Part shown: positions 55,256 to 64,000 of the stretch, piece after piece
Numbering within the stretch: the stretch's first letter is position 1
Layout: every line of letters starts with the position of its first letter
From: Roseivirga sp. E12
Lineage (GTDB): Bacteria > Bacteroidota > Bacteroidia > Cytophagales > Cyclobacteriaceae
Assembly: GCF_017592825.1 (NCBI RefSeq)
Contig: NZ_JAGFMD010000011.1
Location: 47,479-111,478, forward strand
Direction: 5' to 3'
Length of the DNA stretch: 64,000 bases
Translations under genes and position numbers: made by a program
The notes under the pieces: generated by a model
Told to the model about the DNA's origin: nothing
The model's input: only the letters and a program-made list of their open reading frames with translations
Database searches by the model: none

Positions 55256-58102
55256 TTACTTCTTTTCTGGAGATACCATTTCATTGATAAGCACCGGCTT
55301 ACCATATCCTAATTGCTCAAGGCGCTTCATTTGCGTTTTGGCATCACCAACTACTAACCAGAACATTTTATCTGGATTGAGATACTCGCCTGAGAGGCCT
55401 TGAATCTTTTCGACTGTCATATCTCTCACAACTGCTTCACGATCTTTTACATAATCATCATCCCATCCATAACGGCTGATATTCTGTAACATACCTAGTT
55501 TAGAACCTGCTGTTTCAAATGCTCTTGCGTTACTTTTAATCAGGAAGCTCTGAGTTGTTTCAAGATCCTTTTCAGAGAAGTCCTTAGCATAATCTGTAAG
55601 TATTTCCTTCACCAACTGGCTAGACTCTAATGTTACATTTGTTCTAACTCCACTAGATATAGTAAATGCTCCTGCTTCATTCGTTCCGGAGAATCCAGAT
55701 CTGATACCGTAGGTATATCCTTTTCCTTCTCTTAGCTGCTGCGTCAGTCTTGAAGCGAAACCACCGCCACCTAGGATGTAGTTCATGACTACTGCTGGGT
55801 AATAGTTGTCATCCGTTGCAGCTAGGGCAGGGTAGCCTATACGGAGCACCGATTGCTTGGCATTCGGTACATCGTAAAAGAATACTTTTGACTTATCGGG
55901 ACTATCAGGGGTTTCGTAATCAGGGATTTCAACAGTTTTTGCTGCCCACTTGCTTTCCAAGTCACTCAGAGAGTTCATTACCTCTTGCTGACTGATATCT
56001 CCAACAACATGCATGGTGGCAACAGAAGGAGAAATATTGTTTTCATAGAAAGCCTTCAAGTCATCTACATTAATTGCACTCACTGAAGATTCAGACCCGA
56101 GAATGTTTTTTGATCTAATGTTATCCTGACCATAGATAAGAATGTTATAAGCATTTGCGGCAATGGCATTTGGGTTGGCCTCCTGCTGTTTGATTGAACT
56201 AATAACACTCTGTTTTCTTAAAGCAAACTCCTGCTCATCCCAACGTGGTTCTAGCAGCATCTCCTCAACCAAATCCATGGTTTTTTGATAGTTTCTTTTA
56301 AGTGTGTTTCCGGTTACCGTGATGCGCTCCGTTCCGGCTGAGATATTGATCGAAGCTCCCAATTGGGCGATTGCTTCTTCCAACTCTTTTGGGGTTCTGT
56401 TTTTGGTGCCTTGGGTCATGAGCCTTGCCGTAAGGTTAGCAACTCCTACTTTGTTGATTTTATCTAAGAGCAACCCACCTTCAATTGATATGTTGAATTG
56501 GACAAGAGGAACTTCATCGTTTTCAATGCCTAGCACTTTCATTCCATTGCCTAATTCAGCTTTCCATACTTCAGGGATCACTACTTCAGGTGCTGCTCCA
56601 TACGCTGGCTCTTGCGTTCTATCAAAAGAAGATGGTGTACGTTCGTATTCTGCTTGAATGGTAGCATCGAAAGTCTCCTCGGCACCTTGTACAATCTTTT
56701 CTTCTACAACATTAGCCTTGGCAGAGCCTACCAAAGCTTGGGCAGCTCTACCTTTAGGTACCATACTGGTAGCAATGAAGTTCTTCCCTTTGATGTACTT
56801 ATTGTAAGCGGCCATTACATCCTCTGCAGTTACTTCGAGGATATTCTGAACATCCTGTTTTACAAATCCGGGGTCATTAGCGAAAATGTTGTATTGAGCC
56901 AGCTGAAAGCCCTTCCCAAGAACACTGCTTAGGCCATTATAGAAGCCAGTTTCTTGACCAGCTTTAATTCGATCTAGATCTTTTTGAGGGATTCCCTCAT
57001 TCTCAAACTTTGTAAATGCTTCTTGAACTGCATCTGCAACATCATCTAGGTTTTTGTCGGAGAACGCACGAACCGATAACTGGAATTGGCCGGCTAATTC
57101 TGAGCTTCTACTGCCCATTCTTACACCAGAGCTGAGCTTTTTGTCTTCTACCAATACTTGATAGAATGGAGCCTGCTTGCCTCTGGATAGGTATTGGCCA
57201 AGGACATTTAGTGCATAAGAATCTGGATGGTATAACTCAACTGTAGGCCAAACCATCGTAAGTTCAGGAAGTCTGGCAAAGTTATCCTCATGGTAAAGTT
57301 TCACGGTTTCATTAACAGTTCCAGCTCTCTTTTCAAGAGGGGAGATATCTTCTCCGCGAGGAATCTCATCGAAGTACTTCTTTACCCATGCCTTCGCTTG
57401 GCCTGGTTCAAAATCACCGGCGATTACAAGTGTTGTGTTATTAGGAACATACCATCTTCTAAAAAACTGTTTGACATCATCGAGTGTAGCCGCTTGAAGA
57501 TCATCGAGTGACCCGATAACCTGCCAGTTGTATGGATGGTCATTAGGATATAGCTGCTTGTCAATAATGTAGGAGGTATGTCCGTAAGGTCTGTTGTCAA
57601 CGCTTTGACGCTTTTCGTTCTTCACCACTTGCTTTTCCTTGGCAAGCACTGGGTCTGTTACCGTATTAATAAACCAACCTAGCTTATCGGCTTCGGCCCA
57701 AATCATCTTTTCTAATGCATCTTTCGGAACGGTTTGGAAGTAATTAGTTCGGTCTCTACTTGTCGATCCGTTAGCACCAGAACCTCCAATACGTGCACTC
57801 ATTTTGTCCAAACCACCTTTACCAAGGTTTTCAGATTCTAGAAAGAGTAGGTGTTCAAATAGATGTGCAAAGCCTGTTCTTCCTTCGATTTCTCTGGCAG
57901 AGCCTACATGAGCCGTCAATGCCACGGCTACCACCGGATCGGATTTGTCGATATGCATAATGACTTCGAGGCCATTATCTAATGTGAATTTCTCATAGTC
58001 AACCTTAAAGTTTGGTTGATCAGAAGGACCTGATGATTGACAAGACCATAGAATGAGAGATAGCGTAAGCGCAATAAGTGTGTTGAGTCTGAACCTTTTC
58101 AT
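55256..58102 (-). CDS. M16-family zinc peptidase lipoprotein (fused two-domain)
   Basis: A 948-residue protein, probable lipoprotein (signal LILWSCQSS). The N-terminal M16 half has the inverted zinc motif HLFEH near residue 80 (RTGFAHLFEHLLF) and the distal Glu region VVKNEKRQSVDN near 160. The C-terminal half (about 500-930) is the second M16 repeat without an HxxEH, and includes GGGGFASRLTQQLREGKGYTYG. This active-inactive fusion is the usual large M16 form, which degrades peptides in a closed chamber. Length agrees with the fused family. Periplasmic or outer-membrane location. Confidence 0.94.
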   Translation of the reverse strand: MKRFRLNTLIALTLSLILWSCQSSGPSDQPNFKVDYEKFTLDNGLEVIMHIDKSDPVVAVALTAHVGSAREIEGRTGFAHLFEHLLFLESENLGKGGLDKMSARIGGSGANGSTSRDRTNYFQTVPKDALEKMIWAEADKLGWFINTVTDPVLAKEKQVVKNEKRQSVDNRPYGHTSYIIDKQLYPNDHPYNWQVIGSLDDLQAATLDDVKQFFRRWYVPNNTTLVIAGDFEPGQAKAWVKKYFDEIPRGEDISPLEKRAGTVNETVKLYHEDNFARLPELTMVWPTVELYHPDSYALNVLGQYLSRGKQAPFYQVLVEDKKLSSGVRMGSRSSELAGQFQLSVRAFSDKNLDDVADAVQEAFTKFENEGIPQKDLDRIKAGQETGFYNGLSSVLGKGFQLAQYNIFANDPGFVKQDVQNILEVTAEDVMAAYNKYIKGKNFIATSMVPKGRAAQALVGSAKANVVEEKIVQGAEETFDATIQAEYERTPSSFDRTQEPAYGAAPEVVIPEVWKAELGNGMKVLGIENDEVPLVQFNISIEGGLLLDKINKVGVANLTARLMTQGTKNRTPKELEEAIAQLGASINISAGTERITVTGNTLKRNYQKTMDLVEEMLLEPRWDEQEFALRKQSVISSIKQQEANPNAIAANAYNILIYGQDNIRSKNILGSESSVSAINVDDLKAFYENNISPSVATMHVVGDISQQEVMNSLSDLESKWAAKTVEIPDYETPDSPDKSKVFFYDVPNAKQSVLRIGYPALAATDDNYYPAVVMNYILGGGGFASRLTQQLREGKGYTYGIRSGFSGTNEAGAFTISSGVRTNVTLESSQLVKEILTDYAKDFSEKDLETTQSFLIKSNARAFETAGSKLGMLQNISRYGWDDDYVKDREAVVRDMTVEKIQGLSGEYLNPDKMFWLVVGDAKTQMKRLEQLGYGKPVLINEMVSPEKK

Positions 58103-58199
58103 AAGCTAATTTTGAATCAGACGATTATAGGCAATTAATCACCGAGTCGCAATCAACTTTAGATAAGGATTGTTAACAGGAAATAAAAAAGTGGATTTC

Positions 58200-58817
58200 T
58201 TAGTCTCGTGTAGCGATAGTAGAGATATTAATCCCTTGAATATCGGTACCGTTGGCATCGATGGTCAGACCTACCCAACCTTCTATTAGAGCTGACTTAA
58301 AAGGCAAGTATGCAATGTCGTTCCATATGAGAAGACTGGTTGCCGTTAGTACACCGTTTCTGAACTGACTTACAAATAAATCTTCGTCAGTGGCATCAAT
58401 TATAATCGAACCGTTGATGATTGTACCATCAGGGAAAAGCTTTAGGCCTTCGAAAGAACGTTCTGTTCCGAAAATCTCATAATCTGAATCGTCTCCAGAA
58501 ACAGAAAACCCATTTACAGGTTTTACTGTTAAGAGGATGTTGTCAGTCCAAGTCACTAGTTGAAATAGTAGGTCAGCAGAAAGGTTTCCATCTAAATCTA
58601 AGTTGGCTTGATAGAAGGTAGAATCTCCCACTTGTTGCGACTGAGCAAAGCTAATTTCAGAGATATCTGAGCTATAAACTACATCTTCTTGGTTGGTGTT
58701 GCCTACTTGTAGAAAATCAACTGCACCAGAACCACCACCACCTAAGCCATCATCAGGACCATTTGAACATCCAAAAGTGGCAACTACTAGTAAGGAAACA
58801 AGGAAAGACTTTTTCAT
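58200..58817 (-). CDS. Hypothetical lipoprotein
   Basis: A 205-residue lipoprotein with signal VVATFGCSNG and a glycine-rich linker (DDGLGGGGSGAVDFLQVG). The rest is predicted beta-rich with many short strands (DLLFQLVTWTDNILLTVKPV, IINGSIIIDA), resembling small Bacteroidota surface or periplasmic lipoproteins. No family recognised. It has its own -7 element and lies 97 bases upstream of the M16 gene on the same strand. Confidence 0.7.
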   Translation of the reverse strand: MKKSFLVSLLVVATFGCSNGPDDGLGGGGSGAVDFLQVGNTNQEDVVYSSDISEISFAQSQQVGDSTFYQANLDLDGNLSADLLFQLVTWTDNILLTVKPVNGFSVSGDDSDYEIFGTERSFEGLKLFPDGTIINGSIIIDATDEDLFVSQFRNGVLTATSLLIWNDIAYLPFKSALIEGWVGLTIDANGTDIQGINISTIATRD

Positions 58818-58842
58818 AATAATACTTTGAGTATCGGAACGA

Positions 58843-58850
58843 CAAATTTA
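58843..58850 (-). promoter_or_regulatory. Candidate -7 element of the 58200-58817 lipoprotein
   Basis: TAAATTTG on the reverse strand matches TAnnTTTG and lies 25 bases before the ATG at 58817; no good -33 box. Confidence 0.35.
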
Positions 58851-58971
58851 TATAAAAACGTATCAGTACAGGTATAACGACTGGATAATAAATTGATACA
58901 TGTCATCAATTAAACAATTCAACAGATACTTTCACCTAACAGCATTGCCTTAAATTTGTTCATGCTCTTGG

Positions 58972-59514
58972 TCAGTCGAAAATACCAGTAGGATAGCCAT
59001 CGATACTTTCTACATTTTTATTGGTCCAATAGTCTTTCAATTCGGCTTCAGATTTTTTTACCACCCAATCGTTTAATATTTCTCGATCCTCTTTATAGTC
59101 CATATAGGGCACCGCAAAGCCACATGAGGTTTGAACTGACTCAATTTCAACTATGAAGATATTCCTTGCACCCGGCAGCGAATCAAATTGATCAATGTAC
59201 TCACCCCATTCTGTATCTTGTTGGTGTATCGTTTTAGCAGAACCATATACTCTCAAGATTAGAGGTTTCCCTTCGAAGGCACAAAACATTAAAGTTATAC
59301 GGTTAGCTAGTTTTAAGTGGGCTGCAGTTTCATTCCCACTGCCTGTTAAGTTTAGCCAGGCAATTTTGTTTGGTGACAAAACCCGTAGAGAGTCACTTCC
59401 TTTAGGCGAAACATTCACCCTTCCATCTTGGGCAGCAGTTCCTGTAAAGAACATTTTTTGTGCTTCGATAAATTCAATCAACTGAGGTTCAAGGTGATCA
59501 TAAAATTTCGCCAT
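58972..59514 (-). CDS. Pyridoxamine 5'-phosphate oxidase-family protein
   Basis: A 180-residue cytoplasmic protein of the PNPOx-like flavin-binding split-barrel fold. Recognisable are FFTGTAAQDGRVNVSPKG near residues 22-40, the strand KIAWLNLTGSGNETAAHL near 70-88 and RITLMFCAFEGKPLILRVYG near 93-112. The sub-family annotated as PNPOx-related includes flavin- or F420-dependent reductases, so vitamin B6 synthesis is not implied. It is divergent from tex with a well-formed promoter on the tex side. Confidence 0.88.
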   Translation of the reverse strand: MAKFYDHLEPQLIEFIEAQKMFFTGTAAQDGRVNVSPKGSDSLRVLSPNKIAWLNLTGSGNETAAHLKLANRITLMFCAFEGKPLILRVYGSAKTIHQQDTEWGEYIDQFDSLPGARNIFIVEIESVQTSCGFAVPYMDYKEDREILNDWVVKKSEAELKDYWTNKNVESIDGYPTGIFD

Positions 59515-59603
59515 AGGATAATAGTTATATCATTGAAATTAAGCATAAAACATAGTTCAACAATACTGGAAGCTGCTTTTGGGTTTAAAAAATCAAAAAG
59601 GAT

Positions 59604-59633
59604 TTTGAGCTGATAACACTTTAATTACTTTTG
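59604..59633 (+). promoter_or_regulatory. Promoter of tex
   Basis: TTTG (59604-59607), an 18-base spacer, and TACTTTTG (59626-59633) make the best Bacteroidota promoter in the window. Start of transcription would be about 20 bases before the ATG at 59661. Confidence 0.65.
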
Positions 59634-59660
59634 AACTCCCCAAAAAATTAAGAGCAATCT

Positions 59661-61901
59661 ATGACTCAACATTTTCAAACCATCGCTTCTGAACTCAGTA
59701 TCTCAGTACAGCAAGTTAGTGCCACAGTGAAGCTCTTAGATGATGGTGGTACTGTACCTTTTATCTCAAGGTATAGAAAAGAAGTAACTGGAAGTTTAGA
59801 TGAAGTTGTTGTTGCCAATATCAGGGATAGGGCACAACAATTGAAAGACCTTGATAAACGAAGAGAGGCTATTCTGAAGTCACTCAAAGAGCAAGAAAAA
59901 CTGACTCCAGAACTGGAAGATAAAGTGAATGCTGCCGAAACACTGACAAGACTTGAGGACATTTATTTGCCTTATAAGCCCAAGCGTAAGACTAAAGCCA
60001 GTATGGCAAGAGAGAAAAGTTTGGAGCCTTTGGCTAACAAACTTTTTCAGCAAGGTTCCTTTGACCTTATTGATGAGGCTAACAAATACATCAATCAGGA
60101 AAAGGGAGTAGAGAACGCTGAGGATGCCTTGCAAGGAGCACGAGATATAATTGCGGAAACCATCAATGAAAATGCTGAGTTGCGTGATAGGATGAGAAGG
60201 TTATTCACCAGAACCGCGACTATCAAATCCAGAGTTATGTCTGGCAAGGAGGAGGAAGCCCAGAAATACAAGGACTACTTCGATTGGGAAGAAAACTTGG
60301 CTAAATCGCCTTCACATAGAGTATTGGCGATGAGACGAGGAGAAGCAGAGATGGTCCTGATGTTGGATATTCTTCCTAAGGAGGATGAGGCTATCGCCTT
60401 AATTGATAAGCAGTTTCTAAAGAGTTCGGGAGCTGTGGCAGAGCAGATTAAACTTGCGATTAGAGATTGCTATAAGCGATTGCTGAGTCCTTCAATGGAA
60501 ACAGAAACCCGAATGACTTCTAAGAAGAAGGCAGATATAGAGGCGATTGAAGTATTTGCAAAGAACCTAAAAGAATTGCTAATGGCCGCCCCATTAGGTG
60601 GGAAGCGTGTATTGGCCATAGACCCGGGTTTTAGAACGGGATGTAAAGTCGTTTGCCTAGATAAACAAGGAAAACTACTTCACTTTGAAGCAATTTTCCC
60701 GAACGAACCACAGAAGCAAACTGCAAAATCTGGAGCGCTCATCTCTAGCTTAGTGAGCAAGTTCAATATTGAAGCCATAGCTATTGGTAATGGTACAGCA
60801 AGCCGTGAGACAGAATCATTTGTAAATGGTATTGGACTACCAAATGAAATCTTGGTGGTGATGGTAAACGAGAGTGGCGCATCGATCTACTCAGCATCAG
60901 AAATCGCCAGAAAAGAGTTTCCTAATGAAGATGTGACTGTCAGAGGGTCTGTTTCCATAGGTCGCAGACTCATGGATCCATTAGCTGAATTAGTCAAACT
61001 TGACCCTAAGTCAATAGGCGTGGGTCAGTATCAACATGACGTGGATCAAACCGCTTTGAAAAACTCGCTGGATGATGTGGTGATGAGTTGTGTAAACGCA
61101 GTGGGAGTAGAAGTCAATACTGCTTCAGAGCAGTTACTGACCTACGTTTCTGGTTTAGGACCTCAATTGGCTAAGAATATTGTAGAGTATCGTGATGCCA
61201 ACGGCCCCTTTAAGGATAGAAAGGCCATCAAGAATGTCACGCGTCTTGGAGATAAGGCATTTGAGCAAGCTGCTGGTTTTTTAAGGATCAGAAATGCTTC
61301 AAATCCACTTGACCAAAGTGCTGTTCATCCTGAGTCCTATGGTCTGGTAAATCAAATGGCAAAAGACTTAAAGTGTACGGTTGCCGATCTCATCAAGAAT
61401 GAAGCACTCCGCAAACAAATCGATCTAAAGAAGTACGTCACTGATCAGGTAGGATTACCAACGCTAACGGATATCATTGAAGAATTAGCCAAACCAGGGA
61501 GAGATCCCAGAGAGCAGTTTGAAGCTTTTAGTTTTGCCGATGATGTGCATAGTATGGAAGATCTCAAAACGGGGATGAAACTTCCCGGCATCGTTACAAA
61601 CGTCACGAATTTCGGGGCCTTTGTAGACATTGGGGTGCATCAAGATGGTTTGGTACACATTTCTGAAATGTCAGACACTTTTGTGAGTAACCCTGCTGAG
61701 ATTCTTTCTGTTCAGCAACAGGTAGAAGTAACCGTGACGGGTGTGGATATTGCAAGAAAGCGAATCTCTTTATCCATGAAAACAGGAGATAAGCCTAAAC
61801 CAAAAAGGAAAGAAAGACCAAAACCGCAGCGAAGGGAAAAGGCACCTGAGACTGATATGGCTACTAAGTTGGCTGCCTTGAAAGGGAAGTTTGGCGGGTA
61901 G
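59661..61901 (+). CDS. tex: Tex-family transcription accessory protein
   Basis: A 746-residue nucleic-acid-binding protein, slightly shorter than the usual 770. Order: N-terminal Tex helical domain (1-190, with GGTVPFISRYRKEVTGSLDE), YqgF/RNase H-like domain (about 315-450, with VLAIDPGFRTGCKVVCLD near 317), helix-hairpin-helix region (about 490-560, with YVSGLGPQLAKNIVEYRD), and a C-terminal S1 RNA-binding domain (about 635-710, FGAFVDIGVHQDGLVHISEM). The last 40 residues are basic and proline-rich. Role in transcription or RNA fate is only loosely defined. Confidence 0.95.
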   Translation: MTQHFQTIASELSISVQQVSATVKLLDDGGTVPFISRYRKEVTGSLDEVVVANIRDRAQQLKDLDKRREAILKSLKEQEKLTPELEDKVNAAETLTRLEDIYLPYKPKRKTKASMAREKSLEPLANKLFQQGSFDLIDEANKYINQEKGVENAEDALQGARDIIAETINENAELRDRMRRLFTRTATIKSRVMSGKEEEAQKYKDYFDWEENLAKSPSHRVLAMRRGEAEMVLMLDILPKEDEAIALIDKQFLKSSGAVAEQIKLAIRDCYKRLLSPSMETETRMTSKKKADIEAIEVFAKNLKELLMAAPLGGKRVLAIDPGFRTGCKVVCLDKQGKLLHFEAIFPNEPQKQTAKSGALISSLVSKFNIEAIAIGNGTASRETESFVNGIGLPNEILVVMVNESGASIYSASEIARKEFPNEDVTVRGSVSIGRRLMDPLAELVKLDPKSIGVGQYQHDVDQTALKNSLDDVVMSCVNAVGVEVNTASEQLLTYVSGLGPQLAKNIVEYRDANGPFKDRKAIKNVTRLGDKAFEQAAGFLRIRNASNPLDQSAVHPESYGLVNQMAKDLKCTVADLIKNEALRKQIDLKKYVTDQVGLPTLTDIIEELAKPGRDPREQFEAFSFADDVHSMEDLKTGMKLPGIVTNVTNFGAFVDIGVHQDGLVHISEMSDTFVSNPAEILSVQQQVEVTVTGVDIARKRISLSMKTGDKPKPKRKERPKPQRREKAPETDMATKLAALKGKFGG

Positions 61902-61981
61902 TTTCTTTTACATTAGGTCGACCTAAATGCACTTGTAATTCATTAGGTTGTGACTAGTTTAGGGGATCTAAAGATAGAACC

Positions 61982-63316
61982 ATGTTAAGGAATACTTTCT
62001 CAAAGACAATCGCCCTGATTTCTCTATTTCTCTTTATTACGTCCTGCTCTTATCAAGTAGATATGGATGATTCTATTGATCCTGATGCCTACTGGGGAGA
62101 GAGCCCGTGGCCAGAAATTAGAAAGAAGAGAATTAATCAATTGCTACCAAGGGCAATGGAAGCCGCTGGAGTAGATTGTTGGTTGGTGGTTTGTCGAGAA
62201 AATAACAACGATCCAATAGCTGACCATGTCGGAGGAGAGAACGCAGGGGGTACAGCTGCCTTTATGTTTTTCATCGATGAGGATGGATTTCACTCAAGGG
62301 TTTATTCCCCATCGGGAGAAGCCACTGCACTAGACGAACTCGATATTCATGATGAGGTGGTTAGCGCTAGGGGAGGTTCCGTGTCTATGGCTGTAGATTT
62401 CATTAAAGAAAGTGGATTTAAGCAAATAGCCATCAACTCATCTGCATCAAATTCAATGGCCGATGGCCTTTCTTATACGCAACGTCAGACCATAGAAAGA
62501 TTGATGGGCAAGGAGAGCGATAAGTTAGTTTCGTCTACGGAACTGATTTACGAGTGGCTTTCGATTAAACTTCCAGAAGAGGTTGAAATATTGCAAAAGG
62601 CAGCCCAGTTAACATCTGATTGGCAAATTGAAGCCTATGAACAAATAGTACCTGGAGTATCGACAGATGCTGACATAGCCAAGTACTTAAAGCAGAAAAT
62701 GGCGGAATATGGAGTCACAGACGGTTGGGCGGCTGATCAAAACCCTAATGTAAACTCAGGGCCAGATCGAGGACATTCCCATGCAACAGATAAGGTCATT
62801 ATGCCCGGAAATGTTATCCAGATTGATTTTGGTATCAAGCTATACGATCGCTGGGTAAGTGATATTCAACGTTTTGCCTATGTTTTAAAAGAAGGCGAGA
62901 CTGCAGCACCCGAGGACATCCAGTTTTATTGGGAAAGTAGTAAGGCAGGGAACAGGGCGGCTTTAAATGCTATGAGACCAGGGGTTACAGGAGCAAGTGT
63001 TGACAAAGCACAAAGGTTGTTAATGCAAGCCGCCAAGTCTGAAAGTGTACCATGGAGCACAGGGCATCCTGTGGGTTATGTGGCTCATGATGTAGGGCCT
63101 AATTTGGGTGGTGGTATGTCTACCAGAGTAAGACCATCTTCCGCCAAGAAGTTGAAAGAAGGAATGACATTTGCCTTTGATGGTTTTCATGCCTGGAAAC
63201 GAGCTGATGGGACAGAAAAGACTATCTCTGTAGAAGAGATGGCGGTTGTTACTGCTGACGGTGCTGAATACCTGATAGAGCCACAAGAGAAACTCATCTT
63301 GATCGCATTCAAATAG
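61982..63316 (+). CDS. M24-family (aminopeptidase P-like) lipoprotein
   Basis: A 444-residue protein, probable lipoprotein (signal LFLFITSCSYQ, followed by DMDDS). N-terminal creatinase-like domain (about 40-200) and C-terminal M24 pita-bread domain. Putative metal ligands: Asp in VIQIDFG and VSDIQRF, here 12 residues apart where 11 is usual; His in GHPVGYVAHDVG; and Glu in VEEMAVVT. The first glutamate of the site (usual T-x-E-P-G) is replaced by FAFDGF, an Asp. It may therefore be a variant or non-peptidase member. It lies 80 bases after tex, which contain a 14-base palindrome. Confidence 0.88.
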   Translation: MLRNTFSKTIALISLFLFITSCSYQVDMDDSIDPDAYWGESPWPEIRKKRINQLLPRAMEAAGVDCWLVVCRENNNDPIADHVGGENAGGTAAFMFFIDEDGFHSRVYSPSGEATALDELDIHDEVVSARGGSVSMAVDFIKESGFKQIAINSSASNSMADGLSYTQRQTIERLMGKESDKLVSSTELIYEWLSIKLPEEVEILQKAAQLTSDWQIEAYEQIVPGVSTDADIAKYLKQKMAEYGVTDGWAADQNPNVNSGPDRGHSHATDKVIMPGNVIQIDFGIKLYDRWVSDIQRFAYVLKEGETAAPEDIQFYWESSKAGNRAALNAMRPGVTGASVDKAQRLLMQAAKSESVPWSTGHPVGYVAHDVGPNLGGGMSTRVRPSSAKKLKEGMTFAFDGFHAWKRADGTEKTISVEEMAVVTADGAEYLIEPQEKLILIAFK

Positions 63317-63324
63317 TTCTGCGC

Positions 63325-63675
63325 TTATTTCTTCTTAGTAGGTTTAGGGGCTAATGTCTTGGCGTAGGCATGAGTCATTTCCATATAGTGCTTTAAGGTA
63401 TCGGTGTCTTCGAAAAGTTCTTGTGGTATTGGAACGTATTCCCTCATTATAGCACCATAGGATTTGAGATCTCCTACCTTATACTTTTCTCTGAAAGCCA
63501 AATAGTCATCTTTGCCGAGCCTGATTCCAAGGGTGCCCTCTTTGCCCATATAGGTATACATATTTCCATTCATGGAAGTATACCACATGTTTTTCCCTTT
63601 AAGCTCCATTTCAGGAACCAAGGAAACTGCCAATTGAAACTGCTTTAGGTTTTCTTCAGGTGGGGGAGTTGCCAT
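63325..63675 (-). CDS. TfoX N-terminal-domain-like protein
   Basis: A 116-residue protein whose layout fits the TfoX/Sxy N-terminal family: GKNMWYTSMNGNMYTYMG near residues 27-44, the central GTLGIRLGKDDYLAFREKY, then REYVPIPQELFEDTDTLKHY and the lysine-rich TLAPKPTKKK tail. Stand-alone members are common in Bacteroidota; competence control is known only for the proteobacterial two-domain TfoX, so no such role is claimed. It converges on the M24 gene with 8 bases between stops. Its upstream region is the tandem-repeat cluster, starting 7 bases from its ATG. Confidence 0.8.
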   Translation of the reverse strand: MATPPPEENLKQFQLAVSLVPEMELKGKNMWYTSMNGNMYTYMGKEGTLGIRLGKDDYLAFREKYKVGDLKSYGAIMREYVPIPQELFEDTDTLKHYMEMTHAYAKTLAPKPTKKK

Positions 63676-63681
63676 GGTTTA

Positions 63682-63720
63682 AATTAAGAATTAAGAATTA
63701 AGAATTAAGAATTAAGAATT
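63682..63720. repeat. Tandem repeat of AATTAAG, 7 bp
   Basis: Five full copies and a 4-base partial copy, all identical. Confidence 0.97.
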
Positions 63721-63735
63721 TCTTTATTCTAAATG

Positions 63736-63785
63736 CTCATTACTCATTACTCATTACTCATTACTCATTACTCATTACTCATTAC
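63736..63785. repeat. Tandem repeat of CTCATTA, 7 bp
   Basis: Seven identical full copies and one further base. Confidence 0.97.
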
Positions 63786-63793
63786 GTTCCTTT

Positions 63794-63844
63794 CTAGAAG
63801 CTAGAAGCTAGAAGCTAGAAGCTAGAAGCTAGAAGCTAGAAGCT
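63794..63844. repeat. Tandem repeat of CTAGAAG, 7 bp
   Basis: Seven identical full copies plus CT. Overlapping palindromic words (AGCT, CTAG) recur in every unit. Confidence 0.97.
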
Positions 63845-63907
63845 CTTTGGAATGTTTAATGAAGAATTCATAATGAATAGTTGGAAGTGTTTTTCAAAAA
63901 TTGAACT

Positions 63908-64000
63908 TCACCTAATCACCTAATCACCTAATCACCTAATCACCTAATCACCTAATCACCTAATCACCTAATCACCTAATCACCTAATCACCTAATCACC
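63908..64000. repeat. Tandem repeat of TCACCTAA, 8 bp
   Basis: Eleven full identical copies and a partial one up to the window edge, so the real array is probably longer. Confidence 0.97.

Larger units (their letters stand above)
63676..64000. other. Non-coding tandem-repeat cluster, runs off the window
   Basis: This stretch of 325 bases has no credible gene. It holds four separate short tandem arrays (listed next) and a 60-base non-repeated spacer (about 63845-63907) with the partial symmetry GAATTCATAATGAATAG near 63864. It lies directly upstream of the reverse-strand TfoX-N-like gene, so its promoter must lie in or beyond the arrays. Confidence 0.8.

Noticed and set aside
63325..63675. 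Competence regulator TfoX
   Set aside because: Only the N-terminal-like domain is present, and the competence role is established for the two-domain proteobacterial protein.
63682..64000. CRISPR array
   Set aside because: Units are 7-8 bases, directly abutting, with no spacers and no cas genes.

Overview
The window reads as chromosome from a member of the Bacteroidota, most likely a marine Cytophagales-type bacterium. The grounds are moderately low GC, promoters of the TTTG / TAnnTTTG type, few Shine-Dalgarno sequences, lipoprotein signals with acidic residues after the cysteine, 7TMR-DISM and Y_Y_Y sensor kinases, a BlaR1-TonB protein, a YHYH protein, and a Na+-translocating NADH:quinone reductase (Nqr). 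No rRNA, tRNA, phage, insertion sequence or CRISPR was seen.

Layout. 0-3 kb: 5' part of smc (reverse strand, cut by the window edge). 3-10 kb: a membrane-anchored protein, a BlaI/BlaR1-like pair with a visible operator-promoter, a DUF4159 protein, a NUDIX hydrolase, RidA, a DISM-type hybrid histidine kinase and a LOG-family hydrolase. 10-15.4 kb: a 1304-residue one-protein two-component system with a LuxR-type output domain, then a roughly 570-base stretch with two terminators, a possible small RNA and a 37-residue membrane peptide. 15.3-18.6 kb: a YHYH / MORN-like / SCO operon and a CPA1 antiporter.

18.6-41.0 kb is the most striking part. An NtrC/NtrY-like two-component pair is divergent from eight consecutive, related, about 800-residue MacB/FtsX-type permease genes (19.5 kb). 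They form two blocks of four. Each block is preceded by the same module: an identical 20-base sequence, a second related site exactly 23 bases on, and a sigma-54-like TTGGCA element 101 or 102 bases from the first site. No ATPase, membrane-fusion protein or outer-membrane channel is encoded next to them. I read this as a sigma-54-controlled permease regulon whose ATPase is supplied from elsewhere.

41-49 kb: a TPR/DUF1579-like protein, small membrane and coiled-coil proteins, two tandem paralogous TPR proteins, adenine deaminase, cmk and ispH. 49-53.8 kb: nqrABCDE closed by a terminator, without nqrF. 53.9-63.7 kb: S41 and M16 proteases, a lipoprotein, a PNPOx-family protein, Tex, an M24-family lipoprotein and a TfoX-N-like protein. 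63.7-64 kb: four different short tandem-repeat arrays in a row, the last running off the window.
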